Of a stretch of 55,377 bases of DNA, positions 1-9,505 are shown piece by piece. The first letter of the stretch is position 1, and every line of letters starts with the position of its first letter. Origin of the DNA: Gammaproteobacteria bacterium HGW-Gammaproteobacteria-3 (GTDB lineage: Bacteria > Pseudomonadota > Gammaproteobacteria > Methylococcales > Methylomonadaceae); the NCBI GenBank assembly GCA_002843155.1, contig PGZD01000023.1, forward strand, positions 1 to 55,377, given 5' to 3'. A model generated the notes under the pieces. It was not told where the DNA came from and ran no database searches. It was given only the letters and a program-made list of their open reading frames with translations. Both the position numbers and the translations under genes were made by a program.

Positions 1-84
1 AAAAGAGCCATTGATTTTAAACATCTTTTTTTGCGAAATATCACCAAAAAACTGAATATCAATGACTTAGAGGGGTTTTGGTGA
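1..84 (+). CDS. Possible 3' end of a CDS cut by the window edge
   Basis: An open frame runs from base 1 to a TGA at 82-84 (27 codons, including a run reading ITKKLNINDLEGFW). It could be the tail of an upstream gene converging on recD. Against this, a perfect 9-bp inverted repeat (41-49 with 76-84) overlaps the same bases, so the stretch may simply be intergenic. No family is recognised. Confidence 0.2.
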   Translation, partial: KRAIDFKHLFLRNITKKLNINDLEGFW

Positions 85-110
85 CGAAGTTAGGCTAACG
101 GGTCAATGCA

Positions 111-150
111 AATCTGCTCCCGGCAGATTTGTCCGGCAATCCATGCCGGA
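111..150. repeat. Two adjacent perfect hairpins downstream of recD
   Basis: Two 7-bp-stem hairpins lie side by side: AATCTGC/GCAGATT at 111-117/123-129 and TCCGGCA/TGCCGGA at 132-138/144-150. They follow the recD stop codon (recD reads leftward and ends at 197). They could be a REP-like unit or part of a terminator; no clear T-run follows on the recD-sense strand. Confidence 0.4.
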
Positions 151-196
151 GTGACGGACTTGTGTATAAGGGTACGAGCTAAGGGGTTCGGCAATC

Positions 197-2146
197 TTAT
201 TTGTATGTTGTCAAAATGGCTTGCCTGAACACATCTTTGCTGCTTTCCAGCAAGGTAAAGTTCTCCTTTGCCCGCGTTATGCCGGTATAAATCAGTTCGC
301 GCGTTATTACGGGACTGCGTATTTCCGGAAGCACCAGGGCGACATGGTTGAATTCCGAACCCTGGGATTTGTGCACGGTGATTGCAAAAGCTGTTTCCAC
401 CGTCGGCAAGCGCAGTGGTGATACCCAGCGAATCGTTATGTCGGACACAGGATCATCGCCCGGAAAGGCGACTTTGAGTCTGCCCTCGGCTGTTTTAAGC
501 GCGATGCCAATGTCGCCATTCATCAAGCCCAGATTGTAATCGTTGCGCGTGATCATGACCGGCCGACCTTCATACCAAAAGCTTTGTTGTTTTGGAAACA
601 GCCATGCTTCAATGCGCGAGTTTAGTCCTTGAACGCCGGAAGGCCCCTGGCGCAGGGCGCAAAGCACCTGGAAAGTATCGAAGGCGGTCAGTACTTGCCT
701 GGCCCAGTTATCGTAATGGGCGCTCTCCGCAGGCCGGTTTTTCCGGATGACATCGACATAATAACCATAGCCCTGGCGCGGACGGGGCTGGTCTTGTGCA
801 TCGTTGCCGTTATTGATGCTGACCAGTTTTTTTAACAAATGTTCAGCCGCCTCGGGATGGGGCTGCTCTTTCAGCTTTAAATAATCGCCGCGCGGCAAGG
901 GCGCCAAATCCGAATATCTGTCGGTATCATTCAAAATGCTGATGGCTGCCTTGACATTCCCGGCATTGACGGCCTTGGCCAATTGGCCTATGCCACTGTG
1001 TTCGCCAAATCGGTGGCTATGGCGCAGCATGACGGTTTGCTGATTGACGCCTGTGCCTTCAAAGCCTGTGGCTTTCAGCTTCGCGCCGGCATAGGTGTTG
1101 ATCCAGGCCAAGGTGTTGTCGTCGTAGGCGGCCTGTTCGGCGCCGTGGCATAAATCACCCATGACCGAGCCGGCTTCGACGGAAGCCAACTGATCCTTGT
1201 CGCCCAGTAGGATCAATTGCGTGTTATCGGCAAGTGCGGCCAATAGCGACGCGATCATTTCCAGGTCGATCATGGACGCTTCATCGACAATGACAATATC
1301 CGCCACGAGGGGGTTGTGCCGGTCATGAATAAATTGTCGGGAGTCAGGACGGCTTCCCAACAGGCGATGCAGGGTGGAGGCTTTTGTGGGAATGGCCTGT
1401 TTGATGTCGTCGCTGATGTTCAGATTATCGAGCGCCTTGCCGATAGACTCGCTCACCCGCGCCGCCGCTTTTCCGGTGGGCGCGGCCAACAGGATAACCG
1501 GATTTTTTGTGGCGCTGGCCTGGTACCGGGTCAACTGTATCAATAAAGCCAGCAGTTTAGTCAATGTGGTGGTTTTGCCGGTGCCGGGCCCGCCGGTAAT
1601 GATGCTGAAACGGGCGCGCAAGGCCAGGACACAGGCTGTTTTTTGCCAATCGGGCCCGCCGGGCGCGGAGGGGAATAGAGACGCCAATGGTTCCAGCAAA
1701 GCTTCCGGTAAACTGTTTCTTATCGGTTGCAGGCGTTGCTCAATGGCAATGTTCAGCGTTTGTTGATAGCGCCAGTAACGCCTCAAATATAAGCGATTAC
1801 CTTCCAGAACCAGCGGCGTGTCGCCCGCGCCATCGGTTACCAGCCTGGATTTTTCAAGCGCCGCTGTCCATTCATCAAGGTTATATTTCCTAAGTGGCGA
1901 TACCGGCGCGGTACCGGTCGGAAGCGCCAGTGTCAACTCGGGCTGTTGACTGAGTTTTTCCAGATCCAGATAGACCTCGCCTCTATCGAGCTGATGACTG
2001 ACCAGGGCGCCCGCCCACAGCACGGGGGCGGGCGCGTCGTTGTCCAGATACTGCAAAAAACGTGCAAAAGCCCGGTTCAAATGGCTCAACCAACCCCGGC
2101 GAGTCCAGTCATCCATTGTTTCGAGGACGCTATTGCCCGGGTTCAT
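197..2146 (-). CDS. recD: RecD, exodeoxyribonuclease V alpha subunit
   Basis: This is the 5'-3' helicase subunit of RecBCD, the enzyme that resects double-strand breaks for RecA-dependent repair. The start is set at ATG 2146, giving 649 aa and an ATGA overlap with the recB stop (2143-2145). A longer frame reaches 2266 but would run 120 bases into recB, and the coupling argues against it. The Walker A motif GGPGTGKTTT lies near residues 185-194, with a DEAS Walker B around residue 285 and a C-terminal UvrD-like helicase motif containing ITVHKSQGSEF. The length is near that of E. coli RecD (608 aa). It is the last gene of the recC-recB-recD run, and two hairpins follow it. Confidence 0.96.
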   Translation of the reverse strand: MNPGNSVLETMDDWTRRGWLSHLNRAFARFLQYLDNDAPAPVLWAGALVSHQLDRGEVYLDLEKLSQQPELTLALPTGTAPVSPLRKYNLDEWTAALEKSRLVTDGAGDTPLVLEGNRLYLRRYWRYQQTLNIAIEQRLQPIRNSLPEALLEPLASLFPSAPGGPDWQKTACVLALRARFSIITGGPGTGKTTTLTKLLALLIQLTRYQASATKNPVILLAAPTGKAAARVSESIGKALDNLNISDDIKQAIPTKASTLHRLLGSRPDSRQFIHDRHNPLVADIVIVDEASMIDLEMIASLLAALADNTQLILLGDKDQLASVEAGSVMGDLCHGAEQAAYDDNTLAWINTYAGAKLKATGFEGTGVNQQTVMLRHSHRFGEHSGIGQLAKAVNAGNVKAAISILNDTDRYSDLAPLPRGDYLKLKEQPHPEAAEHLLKKLVSINNGNDAQDQPRPRQGYGYYVDVIRKNRPAESAHYDNWARQVLTAFDTFQVLCALRQGPSGVQGLNSRIEAWLFPKQQSFWYEGRPVMITRNDYNLGLMNGDIGIALKTAEGRLKVAFPGDDPVSDITIRWVSPLRLPTVETAFAITVHKSQGSEFNHVALVLPEIRSPVITRELIYTGITRAKENFTLLESSKDVFRQAILTTYK

Positions 2147-5100
2147 GAGGTTTTTACCGTTACATTCGATGACGAAAACAACTCGTCCATGCCCAGTATG
2201 AGTTTTGAAGGTGGCTTGTCGAATACCCGTCCTCCGGTCGGGCTTTGGGCGCCACGCAAGAACCAATAAAGGCTGCCGCCAATATGCCGGTCGTAGTCAT
2301 AATCGAGTCCCAGCCGGGCTTTCAATAAACGATGCAATGCCAGTAAATACAGGCTGTATTGCAGGTCGTAGCGTTTTGCCAGCATCGCCGCTTGCAGTGC
2401 CTCCGAGGTATAGGCCGCAGCATCATGGCCGAGGCTGTTGAATTTGTAATCGACGATGTAATAGCGCTGCTCGTGCACAAAAACCAAATCGATGAAACCT
2501 TTCAACAAACCGTTGACTTGCGTGGGCAAAACGGCCGGACGAACTTGACCCGGAAAAGTATAGTGAGTGACGAGGCTATCGAGTGCCTGCGCATTCACGG
2601 TGTCGGCACCCATCAGAAATTCCAGCTCCGCCTGATAAGAATCCGCATCCAGTTGCGATAAGCTGACCGTGCTTCCCTCCAGCAAAGGCATATTCAGCCA
2701 ATGGGATAAACCCTCGGCGATAATGTCGTGTTTGTTAGCCCATTCGCCGAAACTGAAGCGTTTCTGGATTAATTCCTGCGTCCGCTCGGGATTTTCCAGC
2801 ATTGAGGAAAATCCTGAATGGGCGCATTGCTCCAGCAGATCGTGGATCAATACCCCGGCTTCCGCGCCTTTCGGGCAAGCGTGCAGGCCGTGTTGGGGCT
2901 TTGTTGAAAATTCCGTGTCAAATTCCGACTCGTCGCTGCGTTTGTCGTCCTGAGCCGTTTCCGGTTCTTGCTCGCGGTAAAACGAGTGGTTTTGAGCAGG
3001 CCGGTGCTGTTCAATCTGCAAGGCGCTGTAGCTGGCCACCCACCACGGCGCACCGACTTTACCACTGGCCACGCGCGCTGCTTCCAGTTGATCTGTGTGC
3101 TGGGGCGGGCGATATAGGGTCTGATTGGGATTTGGCAATGGGCTGATGGCAATCGCTAGGCAGCGGCCTTTGAGTTGTGCCAGCTTTTCGGTCAACGCGC
3201 TGGCGGCAAGACCGGGTTGCCAGTTCAAAAGCGAGCCGATGGCCGATTTTTCAAGTTGGCAGGTTCGGGTATTACCGGATTTAACCGGGGCGATCCCCAA
3301 CCAGCAGGCATGACGCGCCCGGGTCAGGGCCACATAAAGCAATCGTAAATCTTCCTGCAGGCGCTCTTCATCACTTAAAACCCTGTTGGCTTCGTCTTTA
3401 TGCAAATCAATAGCCAGGTTTTGCCGGTCATCATGGTAGCGGTAATGGGTACTGAAGCGATAGGTCACTTCCCGAAAACTACAAATGAAAGGTAGAAAAA
3501 CCAGCGGATATTCCAGCCCTTTGGATTTATGGATGGTGATTATCTTGATCAGGTTGGCGTCGCTTTCCAGCCGGATAATGCCCTCGTCGTCCGCTTCAGC
3601 GCTGCTTGCTGCCATGGCTTCGGCCAGATACCGGATCAAGGCCTGCTCGCCTTCGAGTTGGGCGCTGGCTTGCTGGAGCAGTTCGGCCAGATGCAGAACA
3701 TTGGTGATGCGCCGTTCACTTTCGCTGTTTGTGTCAAGCTGGACGTGCAATTCGTAATCGCTGATGAGTTGCCGCAAGGCCGGCAAAATACCGTCTTGCT
3801 GCCAGCGCGCCTGGTAGCCGAGAAAACGCTCCAGATGCGTCTCCCAGGCGGCTTCATCCTGAGCCAGTTGTTGTAACGCCTCGATCGGCCAGCCCAGTGT
3901 GGCGCAGCTTAAAGCGGCGCGCACCTTGCTTTCATTACGGGGTTCGGCCAAAGCTTTTAACCAAAGTAACAAATCGGAAGCTTCGCGCGTGGCAAAAATC
4001 GAGTCGCGCTCGGATAGATAGACGCTGCGTACCTGACGTTGAGCCAGAGCCTTGCGCATCGTCCTGGCCTCGTGCCCGGTGCGCACTAAAATGGCAATAT
4101 CGGAGGGTTGTAAAGGTTTCAGATCGGTTGATTTGAAACCGGTATTGTTCTGACTGGCAAGGTTCAATAATCTGACAATCTCAGTCGCCGCGATTTCCGC
4201 CATCGTGTCACGGTATTCCCCCAAACTCACGGCTTCGCTACTGTCCCAATGCCAGACAGTCAGGGAGGGGGCGGTTTGATTGTCGATGACCCAGGCTTGC
4301 TCGCGCCCTTTTGCGGCAACGGGCAGGTACGGCAAGGGATTGTCAACGCCGCGCTTGAAGCGAAAGGCACCGGTATCTTGTTTGTCTGCCTGTTCGAATA
4401 ACTGATTGACGGCTTCGACAAAATCCTTCGTGGAACGGTAGTTGGTGTCCAGCGTGTAATGCCGCCCCCGGGTGTCCCGATGCGCTTTGAGATAAGTATG
4501 AATATCGGCGCCACGGAACGAATAAATGGCTTGTTTGGGGTCGCCGATCATGAAAAAACCGCACTGGCTTGCGGCATCGGGCGGATACAGGGTGGAAAGA
4601 ATCCGGTATTGCACGGGGTCGGTGTCCTGAAACTCGTCGATCAAGGCAATCGGATACTGTTGCCGGATGATGTTGGCTAGATTCGGGCCATTACTGCCTT
4701 GCAACGCCTTATCCAGACGCGTCAGCATGTCGTTGAAAGTCATGCGGGCGATGCGCTGCTTTTCACTGTCGTAGCGCTGGCGCACCCAATGGATGGCATG
4801 CTTGATGAGTTCGATTTTTAAATTCGGCAAAGATGCCAGTTGCCGGGGCAATTCAGCCAGCGCGGCAAAAGCTGGGTGCTGAGGCGGCGTTTGCCCGGGC
4901 TTGGCGAGTTTTGCCAGGCCTTCCGGCGTTAAGTTTTCGAAGCCTTTGCCGATGTCGAGTGTTTCCTCCGAAGGTTCTGTACTCCACGTTATGATTTTGT
5001 TTATCCAGTTCCGGCGGTTAGCCGCATTGTAGTTTTTGGCGGGCAGGACTTTGTTGGTGACAGCGGTATCAATCAAGTCCTTAATCTCACCCGCCCATTG

Positions 5101-5835
5101 CTGCCAGGGCTGTTTCAATGCTTGCAGGGCGGTTTGCCGGGCTTGGGTGATGCGCGTCAGCATTGCTTTTAAATCCTGGCCGGGCGCCAGACACGCGGGA
5201 ACCGGGTCTGAATTCATGGCAAATGCGCGAATGTTCCCGAACAAATCGTCCGGTTGTTTGAATAAATTATAAAGTGTCTGAAAATCGGCATCGTCATTTG
5301 AAAAACCATAGTAAAAAACGCGCCAGTAATCCCTGACGACTTCATGCAGAAGCTCGCTGTCGTCGGTATTGACCTCTTGACGAAACAAGCTGCCGCTGTC
5401 AAAAGCGTGTTGTTGCAACATGCGGTTACACCAGCCGTGAAGGGTGTAAACCGCCGCTTCATCCATCCAGTTGGCGGCCTGCTCCAGACGCCAGGCGTTG
5501 CCCGGCCAGAGTCGGGGTTCATAATCGGCGCGGAGAGCTTCCAGAAAAGCATCGCTTGTGTCTGTCCGGCCACGGAAAAAACGGGCGCTTTGGCTCAGGC
5601 GGTCGCGGATGCGTTCGCGCAATTCCTGGGTGGCGGCCTCAGTGAAAGTCAGCACCAATATTTCCGGCGGCAATAAGTTTCGTCCCGGCGTTTCATTTTT
5701 TGCGCTGTGGCCGAGAATCAGGCGCACATACAAGGCGGCAATGGTGTAAGTCTTGCCGGTACCGGCGCTGGCTTCGATCAGGCGCGTGCCGGATAAGGGA
5801 AAAGTCAGCGGATCTAAAGGTATTGCCGTAGTCAT
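2143..5835 (-). CDS. recB: RecB, exodeoxyribonuclease V beta subunit
   Basis: This 1230-aa protein is the 3'-5' helicase and nuclease subunit of RecBCD. Its N-terminus carries Walker A (ASAGTGKT, residues 22-29). UvrD-type helicase motifs follow, including ALIDEFQDTDPVQYRIL, TNYRSTKDFV and ITIHKSKGLEYPLVFLP. The C-terminal nuclease domain keeps GFIDLVF followed by YYIVDYKFN, the Asp-x-Lys signature of the RecB nuclease, with an upstream GVLIHDLLEQ histidine motif. The length fits the family (E. coli 1180 aa). The stop overlaps the recD start by four bases. recC ends about 190 bp upstream, and that gap is filled by a small inverted-repeat element. Confidence 0.97.
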   Translation of the reverse strand: MTTAIPLDPLTFPLSGTRLIEASAGTGKTYTIAALYVRLILGHSAKNETPGRNLLPPEILVLTFTEAATQELRERIRDRLSQSARFFRGRTDTSDAFLEALRADYEPRLWPGNAWRLEQAANWMDEAAVYTLHGWCNRMLQQHAFDSGSLFRQEVNTDDSELLHEVVRDYWRVFYYGFSNDDADFQTLYNLFKQPDDLFGNIRAFAMNSDPVPACLAPGQDLKAMLTRITQARQTALQALKQPWQQWAGEIKDLIDTAVTNKVLPAKNYNAANRRNWINKIITWSTEPSEETLDIGKGFENLTPEGLAKLAKPGQTPPQHPAFAALAELPRQLASLPNLKIELIKHAIHWVRQRYDSEKQRIARMTFNDMLTRLDKALQGSNGPNLANIIRQQYPIALIDEFQDTDPVQYRILSTLYPPDAASQCGFFMIGDPKQAIYSFRGADIHTYLKAHRDTRGRHYTLDTNYRSTKDFVEAVNQLFEQADKQDTGAFRFKRGVDNPLPYLPVAAKGREQAWVIDNQTAPSLTVWHWDSSEAVSLGEYRDTMAEIAATEIVRLLNLASQNNTGFKSTDLKPLQPSDIAILVRTGHEARTMRKALAQRQVRSVYLSERDSIFATREASDLLLWLKALAEPRNESKVRAALSCATLGWPIEALQQLAQDEAAWETHLERFLGYQARWQQDGILPALRQLISDYELHVQLDTNSESERRITNVLHLAELLQQASAQLEGEQALIRYLAEAMAASSAEADDEGIIRLESDANLIKIITIHKSKGLEYPLVFLPFICSFREVTYRFSTHYRYHDDRQNLAIDLHKDEANRVLSDEERLQEDLRLLYVALTRARHACWLGIAPVKSGNTRTCQLEKSAIGSLLNWQPGLAASALTEKLAQLKGRCLAIAISPLPNPNQTLYRPPQHTDQLEAARVASGKVGAPWWVASYSALQIEQHRPAQNHSFYREQEPETAQDDKRSDESEFDTEFSTKPQHGLHACPKGAEAGVLIHDLLEQCAHSGFSSMLENPERTQELIQKRFSFGEWANKHDIIAEGLSHWLNMPLLEGSTVSLSQLDADSYQAELEFLMGADTVNAQALDSLVTHYTFPGQVRPAVLPTQVNGLLKGFIDLVFVHEQRYYIVDYKFNSLGHDAAAYTSEALQAAMLAKRYDLQYSLYLLALHRLLKARLGLDYDYDRHIGGSLYWFLRGAQSPTGGRVFDKPPSKLILGMDELFSSSNVTVKTS

Positions 5836-5881
5836 GAGGGCATTATACTTCGCGCGGCCACATTTGCTGTTAAGCTAACGT

Positions 5882-6016
5882 GTTATTTTGTTCGATAGCG
5901 GCGTTGCGAAAACAGTTACATAGTCTGCTAGTGCTAAGTTTTCGCGCCTTGCTCTCGACTGCCTGTTCCCGACGCAGTCTACCGCTTACTTCCGTGTAAG
6001 CGTCGAACAAAATAAC
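5882..6016. mobile_element. MITE-like inverted-repeat element between recC and recB
   Basis: The 135-bp element is bounded by perfect 14-bp terminal inverted repeats, GTTATTTTGTTCGA (5882-5895) and its complement (6003-6016). It has no coding capacity. Its core (5901-5950) closely matches the core of the 206-bp elements at 27411-27616 and 49048-49253, although its ends differ. The core hairpin GCGAAAAC/GTTTTCGC is perfect. A second hairpin, CGCTTAC/GTAAGCG, lies near the right end. The element separates recC from recB, so it may influence recBD expression. Confidence 0.6.
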
Positions 6017-6022
6017 TTAAGT

Positions 6023-9000
6023 CTAAAATCCGCAGACGGGGCGGTACAGCGCATCGGCCCAATATTCAAAATTTTTCCCTTCATGGTTTTGCATCAAATT
6101 GGCAAAGCTTGGAAAAAATCGCGTCAGATAGGCATCGTAATCGACTTCACCGGCATTCCAGTCATCACCCTCGTAAGCTGAACGGGCTTTTTCCAATGCC
6201 TGTTCGGGCGCTGCGTTGAGCCAGGCAAAAGCGCTTTTGGAAGCGACGGGCAAAGGCTTGGCGATACCTCGATGGAAAGCTCCGACCAGCGTTGCCAGAT
6301 ATTCATGAGCTTCGGCTTGCTCGATGGGCGGGATTTCGATAATGTCATCGGCACAAACGACTAAAGTCACTACCGGCTTGGCCGCGCAGGCCGCCAAATG
6401 CCGCAGCCAATGCGACAACAGCTTGTGGTATTGGATGGTTTTGTTATTGACCAAACTCCGGGCGCTTAAATAAATGAGAGCCTCGGCACTTCCATCGCTA
6501 CTGCGGCGCAACGGGCTTAACGCGCCGGTCAACGATACGCTGATGTCAAAGGAGACATCAAAAGCAGGCAATTGAATGATAGCAGGCTCGCTCTCGATGG
6601 GCCAAGCGGAGAGCAAAGACTGATACTGCTCCCAGGCCGCTTTGACAGGCGCTGTCAAGGTGTCGAAGCTCGCCTGGGCAAAGCCGCTCAAAGGCAACAG
6701 GCCTTTTTGCATCATGGCTTGTTGTTGTCGTGAAAAAAATGAATCGACATCGCTTAAGTGTGCGTCATGCGCGGCTGGATTGGAATTTTCATGCCTCAAA
6801 CCCTGCAACAAATCTTCACTGAACAAATAGGACTGGAGCGGATCGAAAGCAAAAGGTTCGCAATCTTCGCTGGTGACCGCATCATCATCAAAGCGATATT
6901 TGAGTGTCTGATTGCAGAAAGTTTTTACCGGCGCTCTCAAAAAACGCGCCAGCGTTTCAAGCGCAAGGGCATAATGCCGCTCTTCCGCCTGCCATGCGAC
7001 AGGCAGGCCGGATGCCGCAGCAACAGGGGCTGTGGCAAACCATTCCCGGGCAAAAGTAAACAAACGGGGGTCACGGTTTTTTGTGATATAGGTCTGGCTG
7101 AAAGGCTGAAGCGGGTGTTCCACGGTAAGGGCTTCCAGTATTGGCAAATCGGCCACGGCCCAGCCCTGAGCCAGGACATCGCGTAACTGACTGATCAGCA
7201 CCGAAGGCGGCCGCACGCTGTTATCACGGATACTGCGCCCCACCCAACTGATATAAAGCTGCCGCCGCGCCGACAGCAATGCTTCCAGAAACAGATAGTG
7301 ATCGTCCTGTCGGCGCGAGCGGTCGCCGGGTCGATATTGTCCCCCCTCGCTCATCAGATCGAAGCTTGGCGCTTGCTGGTTACGCGGATAATCGCCGTCA
7401 TTCATGCCCAGCAGGCAGATCAGGCGAAACGGAATCGCCCGCATCGGCATCAAGGTACAGAAATTGATGCGGCCACCGAGAAAACGCTGGTGCAGCGAAG
7501 GCTCATCGACACTTCCGAGCCAGGCTTCACGCACGACATTGACCGGCAGGGTGTCGGCAGATGTCAAACCGGCTTGCTCGCAGTATTGCTCCCATGCCGT
7601 CAGACAATGGCTTAAGGTATCCAGGGTTTTTCGTTCCCGCTCGTTCCCTGCCACAAAAAAATCATCGAGAAGGTCTGACAAAATCTGCCGCCATTGTGCA
7701 GCATTGTGTTCCCGGCTCAATGAGAGGGCATATTTTTCCAGTGTTTCCAGCAGCAATGACAGGCTGCCCAGCCATTGCGCCTCCAGGCCTCCGATTTCTT
7801 CATAAGGTTCGATGGAGTCAAAGGCAAGCCCTGCGCCGACGGCATAACCCAACAGCATCCGGCGCAGGCCAAACTGCCAGGTATTGGCTTCCAGGTGCTT
7901 CGGCATGGCCACGCATTGGGCGCGTTGTCCGGCATTTAAGCCCCAGCGGATTCCTGCCTCCTCTATCCATCGATGTAATTTGGGCACGGCGCTTTCATCG
8001 AGAGAAAAACGGGCTCTCAGCGCAGGTACTTCCAGCAAGTCCAAAAGCTCGCTGACGGCAAAACGCGATGCGGGCAAGTCAAGTAAAAACTCGACCGCGA
8101 CCAGCAGGGGGGTTTGTCCGCGTTGTTGCTGGTCGGAAAGACTGAAGGGAAGATAGCGGGGATCGTCGGCTTGAATCTGGCCGAAGACGGCGCGGATAGC
8201 GGGAGCGTATTTATCGATGTCCGGCACCATCACCACGCAATCACGCGGCGCAAGAGGGATGTCTTCGTGTTGGGCGGCGGAAAAACGTGCCAGCAACTGA
8301 TCGTGCAGAATTTCGACTTCCCGCTGCGCACTGTGCGCTATATGAAACGCGATTGAATCATCGGTTGCGGGCACAAGCTCGGGTTTGCCGGGTAATGGCT
8401 CCAGATCGAGTATGGATTGCTGGAGCCGTTGTAATAGGCTGCGTTGGCCGGGTTCGCCGTAGTCTTTGAACAGATCGGTTTTGTTTTCGGGCCAATGCCA
8501 GTCGGCATAGGTGCTAGGATTATCAAACTGATCCAGCAGGCGAATGTAGTCACGGCCCTGTTTACCCCAGGCCGCCAATAAAGGCGGCGCCTGGAGGTGC
8601 AACTCCTCGGGGTTCGATGGGGCTTTCGTGTCGGGTTTATTGCGCTGACGACGACGTTCGGCTTTGAGTAGCTCTTTACCTTCGATAATGTCCGCCCAGT
8701 AATGTTGGCATGGGTTATGGACAAAAAACACGATCTGGCAAAATTTACCCAGCTTTTCCAGCACTTCAAGCATTTGCTGCGGTAACGAGGACAAGCCGAA
8801 CAAAATGATACGCCGGGGAAGGCTTGAAGGACGCGCGTCGAGCGTGTCGATATGGGCCATGAACCGGCCATGCACCAAAGCCCGGCTTGCGAACGTCGCC
8901 CCCGTTTCACCCAAATCCTTGACTATGGCTTGCCACAACGCGGCTTGCCATTGCTGACTGACCGGCAGGCTGGACTCTTTGCCCTGGGCGTCGCGCAAAA

Positions 9001-9505
9001 CAGCGCGGCCTGTGCTCCAGTCGGAAATCCAGTCGGGGCGATAAACCTGATACTGGTCGAACAAATCGGCCAGCCGTTCGGCCAGTTGATAGCGTTTGCG
9101 GCTGTTGTTGTCATCGCTCAAAAAGCTTGCGAGCGTCGCAAAGTCGGGTTCGGTAATCAGCGCAGGCAACAGGCGATACAGACGCCAAGTGAGCGGGGCT
9201 TTGGCCAGAAGTTGCTGTTCAGGGATTTGCTGCGCCAATACCGCACGATAAGCTGTCCAGATGAACGACGCGGGCAACTGCATTTTGATGGCGGCGGCGA
9301 TGCCCAAAGCGTCATTTTGCGCCAGATGTTGTTTCAACCATTGTCCCATGCCGTTGCTCTGCACCAGGAAAACCTCGTTTTCCAAAGGCGCCAGGGGATG
9401 TTGCCGTAACCAATAAGCCACCACGTCACGCAATTCTTCCAGTTGGTTGGAATGAATCACGGCAATGCCGTCGGCCAGCGGAAAACTCTGATGGCTGTGG
9501 GTCAT
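6023..9505 (-). CDS. recC: RecC, exodeoxyribonuclease V gamma subunit
   Basis: This 1160-aa protein is the subunit of RecBCD that holds the complex together and recognises Chi. It is identified by length (E. coli 1122 aa), by RecC-type sequence such as the N-terminal IHSNQLEELRDVVAYWLRQH and VQSNGMGQWLK, and by its place before recB and recD. The central region includes ICLLGMNDGDYPRNQ, typical of the inactivated helicase-like domain. The start ATG (9503-9505) overlaps the stop of the upstream glucosyltransferase gene as ATGA, which suggests translational coupling. Several long antisense frames over this gene are shadows of its high coding GC. Confidence 0.95.
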   Translation of the reverse strand: MTHSHQSFPLADGIAVIHSNQLEELRDVVAYWLRQHPLAPLENEVFLVQSNGMGQWLKQHLAQNDALGIAAAIKMQLPASFIWTAYRAVLAQQIPEQQLLAKAPLTWRLYRLLPALITEPDFATLASFLSDDNNSRKRYQLAERLADLFDQYQVYRPDWISDWSTGRAVLRDAQGKESSLPVSQQWQAALWQAIVKDLGETGATFASRALVHGRFMAHIDTLDARPSSLPRRIILFGLSSLPQQMLEVLEKLGKFCQIVFFVHNPCQHYWADIIEGKELLKAERRRQRNKPDTKAPSNPEELHLQAPPLLAAWGKQGRDYIRLLDQFDNPSTYADWHWPENKTDLFKDYGEPGQRSLLQRLQQSILDLEPLPGKPELVPATDDSIAFHIAHSAQREVEILHDQLLARFSAAQHEDIPLAPRDCVVMVPDIDKYAPAIRAVFGQIQADDPRYLPFSLSDQQQRGQTPLLVAVEFLLDLPASRFAVSELLDLLEVPALRARFSLDESAVPKLHRWIEEAGIRWGLNAGQRAQCVAMPKHLEANTWQFGLRRMLLGYAVGAGLAFDSIEPYEEIGGLEAQWLGSLSLLLETLEKYALSLSREHNAAQWRQILSDLLDDFFVAGNERERKTLDTLSHCLTAWEQYCEQAGLTSADTLPVNVVREAWLGSVDEPSLHQRFLGGRINFCTLMPMRAIPFRLICLLGMNDGDYPRNQQAPSFDLMSEGGQYRPGDRSRRQDDHYLFLEALLSARRQLYISWVGRSIRDNSVRPPSVLISQLRDVLAQGWAVADLPILEALTVEHPLQPFSQTYITKNRDPRLFTFAREWFATAPVAAASGLPVAWQAEERHYALALETLARFLRAPVKTFCNQTLKYRFDDDAVTSEDCEPFAFDPLQSYLFSEDLLQGLRHENSNPAAHDAHLSDVDSFFSRQQQAMMQKGLLPLSGFAQASFDTLTAPVKAAWEQYQSLLSAWPIESEPAIIQLPAFDVSFDISVSLTGALSPLRRSSDGSAEALIYLSARSLVNNKTIQYHKLLSHWLRHLAACAAKPVVTLVVCADDIIEIPPIEQAEAHEYLATLVGAFHRGIAKPLPVASKSAFAWLNAAPEQALEKARSAYEGDDWNAGEVDYDAYLTRFFPSFANLMQNHEGKNFEYWADALYRPVCGF

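Noticed and set aside
7561-8055. 164-aa plus-strand frame inside recC, and many other antisense frames of 60-190 aa over recC, recB and recD
   Set aside because: They lie wholly inside clear RecBCD coding sequence and show no recognisable domain.
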